A stretch of 7,812 nucleotides of DNA from an uncultured Clostridia bacterium (GTDB lineage Bacteria; Bacillota; Clostridia; Oscillospirales; Oscillospiraceae), in NCBI GenBank assembly GCA_937907715.1, contig CALERM010000238.1, positions 1 through 7,812 on the forward strand, written 5' to 3'. The notes under the pieces are model-generated. The model saw only the letters and a program-made list of their open reading frames with translations, was not told the DNA's origin and ran no database searches. Below, in pieces: positions 6,676 through 7,812 of this stretch; the first letter of the stretch is position 1; every line of letters begins with the position of its first letter. A program made the position numbers and the translations under genes.

Positions 6676-6684
6676 ATTGTACCA
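6676..6684 (-). promoter_or_regulatory. Candidate extended -10 promoter for the leader transcript
   Basis: On the minus strand the sequence TGGTACAAT is an extended -10 box (TGn followed by TACAAT). No good -35 is seen 16-18 nt upstream, which is tolerated with an extended -10. Transcription would begin near 6669, giving a leader of about 440 nt before the permease. A weaker alternative, TTGAAA with 17 nt to TAAGCT, lies just downstream. The rest of 6593-6804 shows no gene on either strand. Confidence 0.4.
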
Positions 6685-6804
6685 TGCGACAAAATTTCGC
6701 GGCGCACGGAAAAAAAGATTGTGCGATTCACACTCCGAATTTCCTGCATTTTCCGGCAAGCATTTCTGTTTCCTCCACTTTGCATTTGCTTCTTTGGGCA
6801 GCGA

Positions 6805-7267
6805 CGCGCGCTTGCCGCGATGGACCTCATGCGCAGCTACCGCATTCCCTTCGGCGTGTCCGTCTGCTACACGAGCAGAAATTACAAGGTTGTCACAAGC
6901 GACGAATTTCTGGATCTGCTCATTTCCAAGGGCTGCGTCTTCGCGTGGTATTTCCACTACATGCCCGTCGAACAGAATGCGGACACATTGCTGCTTCTGA
7001 CTCCCGGACAGCGGACGTATATGAAAGACCGCGTGCGCGAAATTCGCGGCGTGACCGGCGGCAAGGAGCTTTACTGCATCGACTTCCGGAACGACGGCGA
7101 GTTTGCGGGCGGCTGCGTCGCAGGCGGCAGAATCCGGCGCGCATTCGACCGATCTGGAAACGCCGGAAAGCGCGGAGCATCGGTGCGATAAGTGCAGGGC
7201 ATACGCCGCTTGCAGGCAGCCTACGGCGGAGTCTCTCTGGCAGAAGGACCATTCGGAGCGGGTGTAA
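6805..7267 (+). pseudogene. Radical SAM protein remnant, 5'-truncated with internal deletion
   Basis: From about 6805 one frame encodes ALAAMDLMRSYRIPFG and continues through VTSDEFLDLLISKGC, FAWYFHYMPV and FRNDGEFAGGCVAGGR (ending about 7131). This matches my memory of the middle and end of a clostridial radical SAM (Fe-S, SAM-cleaving) protein family. Near 7140 the match jumps to another frame. From 7142 that frame reads HSTDLETPESAEHRCDKC, then RAYAACRQPTAESLWQKD and SERV, with the stop at 7265-7267, which looks like the C-terminus of the same family. The CxxxCxxC cluster of the SAM domain is missing, because nothing upstream of 6805 resembles the N-terminal half. The stretch expected after GGCVAGGR (a Tyr-His-Ile and Gly-Asp-Val-Glu-Pro-Cys type region) has been deleted and the frame shifted. 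The protein cannot be functional. No ribosome binding site precedes the ATG at 6820. Family assignment is from memory. Confidence 0.7.
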
Positions 7268-7275
7268 TTCATACA

Positions 7276-7301
7276 CCCCCCGCTGCTTCGGCAGCGGGGG
7301 G
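7276..7301. repeat. C(TTCG)G-capped hairpin after the radical SAM remnant
   Basis: An 11-bp perfect stem, CCCCCCGCTGC (7276-7286) and GCAGCGGGGGG (7291-7301), is closed by a TTCG loop of the very stable C(UUCG)G type. It begins 8 nt after the pseudogene stop. No T-tract follows on either strand, so it is not a standard terminator. It could be an RNA stability element or the first unit of the hairpin cluster. Confidence 0.7.
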
Positions 7302-7302
7302 G

Positions 7303-7334
7303 TTCTATCAAAAATGCGGGCATTTTTGATAGAA
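7303..7334. repeat. 14-bp perfect hairpin, AT-rich
   Basis: TTCTATCAAAAATG (7303-7316) and CATTTTTGATAGAA (7321-7334) are exact complements with the loop CGGG. It abuts the preceding GC-rich hairpin with one base between them. The length and perfection of the stem suggest selection or recent origin, for example a repeat-element end. The internal A and T runs are inside the stem, so it is not a typical terminator. Confidence 0.75.
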
Positions 7335-7357
7335 AGCTGCACCTCGTCTGCGCGCAT

Positions 7358-7384
7358 AATTTGTGCGGCTTTGCCGCACAAATT
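7358..7384. repeat. 12-bp perfect hairpin
   Basis: AATTTGTGCGGC (7358-7369) pairs exactly with GCCGCACAAATT (7373-7384) across the loop TTT. It is the third consecutive perfect hairpin in about 110 nt. Function is not known. Confidence 0.7.
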
Positions 7385-7429
7385 CCACACTTGCGAGGCG
7401 AGAAATGTTTTTACCCGCAAGGAGTACGC

Positions 7430-7464
7430 GACAGCCGTAAACGGTAAAACCGCTAACGGCTGTC
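7430..7464. repeat. 9-bp hairpin with nested 4-bp hairpin
   Basis: GACAGCCGT (7430-7438) pairs with ACGGCTGTC (7456-7464). Inside the loop CGGT (7442-7445) pairs with ACCG (7449-7452). A further short hairpin, CGCCC/GGGCG with a 3-nt loop, lies at 7513-7525, near the 3' end of the thioesterase-like gene. On the minus strand that last one is followed by an AT-rich stretch and might weakly terminate that gene. Confidence 0.6.
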
Positions 7465-7540
7465 CGGTCCGGTTGGCAGAGCCGCCGGATAAAACAGATT
7501 TCTATTTTATTTCGCCCTGCGGGCGCGGAACTCTGCAAGG

Positions 7541-7812
7541 CTATTTTGTGAAGCGGACGGCGGCGAGGACGGCGGGCTTGCCGGTCTCCTTTTTGATGGC
7601 GATGCGGACGGTCTCGCCCTCCTGCTTCTGATAGACCGAGAGCGATTCTCCCTCCAGACAGGGCGCGGCGTAGTGCGCCTCGATGGAGGCGATGCTTCCG
7701 CTGGCAATCCGGGCGGCGGAGAAGCAGTCGAGCAGCACGCGGATATATGCCACGTTGTTCATATGCTGTCCGAAGTCGATATCCGTCGGACGGACGGTGC
7801 AGGTCCGCACGA
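7541..7812 (-). CDS. Acyl-ACP thioesterase-like hotdog protein, C-terminal part
   Basis: The open frame runs off the right edge of the window, so only about the last 90 residues are seen. A GTG near the edge is probably internal. The segment TVRPTDIDFGQHMNNVAYIR is the start of a hotdog domain, with the Asp and the HMNN motif typical of the second domain of bacterial acyl-ACP thioesterases (FatA-like family) and of related acyl thioesterases. It is followed by EAHYAAPCLEGESLSVY, the next strands of the fold. Such enzymes release free fatty acids from acyl carrier protein or CoA in the cytoplasm. The stop TAG is the complement of 7541-7543. The hairpin cluster lies beyond its 3' end. A stand-alone 4-hydroxybenzoyl-CoA-type thioesterase cannot be excluded without the missing N-terminal part. 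Confidence 0.75.
   Translation of the reverse strand, partial: VRTCTVRPTDIDFGQHMNNVAYIRVLLDCFSAARIASGSIASIEAHYAAPCLEGESLSVYQKQEGETVRIAIKKETGKPAVLAAVRFTK

Noticed and set aside
7274..7525. CRISPR array
   Set aside because: The hairpins differ in sequence and spacing. There are no repeated direct units with uniform spacers, and no cas gene.
6537..7631. 364-codon plus-strand frame across the intergenic region
   Set aside because: It runs through the promoter region, the pseudogene in the wrong frame and the hairpin cluster. Its composition is Arg/Cys/Ser-rich with no domain.

Overview
The window looks like a GC-rich gut Firmicute of the Oscillospiraceae/Ruminococcaceae type. This rests on the sortase and pilin-type surface genes, the branched-chain aminotransferase and hydroxyacid dehydrogenase of an amino-acid fermenter, clear AGGAGG-type ribosome binding sites, and a high-GC codon bias that leaves many long antisense shadow frames. 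The lineage is an inference from protein character, not from a marker gene.

Layout. (1) Positions 90-2539, plus strand: a tight three-gene surface operon. It encodes a class B-type sortase, a secreted wall-anchored protein with an FctA/Spy0128-like pilin domain followed by a Cna-B domain, and a second, short sortase. (2) Positions 2547-2583: a strong hairpin with T-tracts on both sides, ending transcription from both converging operons. (3) Positions 6229 down to 2602, minus strand: an operon, in transcription order, of an LctP-family 2-hydroxyacid permease, an L-2-hydroxyisocaproate/L-lactate dehydrogenase-family enzyme and a branched-chain amino acid aminotransferase. Together these could interconvert leucine, isoleucine or valine with their 2-oxo acids and 2-hydroxy acids and move the hydroxy acid across the membrane. 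(4) Positions 6268-6592, minus strand, upstream of the permease: a small ORF with a good ribosome binding site, two terminator-like hairpins (one inside the small ORF, one just after it), an 8-bp inverted repeat able to cover the small ORF's ribosome binding site, and a tandem GATCAAGC repeat nearer the permease. This looks like a regulated leader. (5) About 6805-7267, plus strand: a radical SAM protein pseudogene that has lost its 5' half and has an internal deletion plus frame change. (6) Positions 7268-7540: no credible gene, but a dense run of five perfect hairpins, probably a dispersed intergenic repeat or element remnant. (7) Positions 7541-7812, minus strand: the C-terminal end of an acyl-ACP thioesterase-like hotdog protein whose start lies outside the window.

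The least explained parts are the leader in front of the permease operon and the hairpin cluster. The surface operon is recognisable, but its substrate has an unusual sorting motif (LIQTG).
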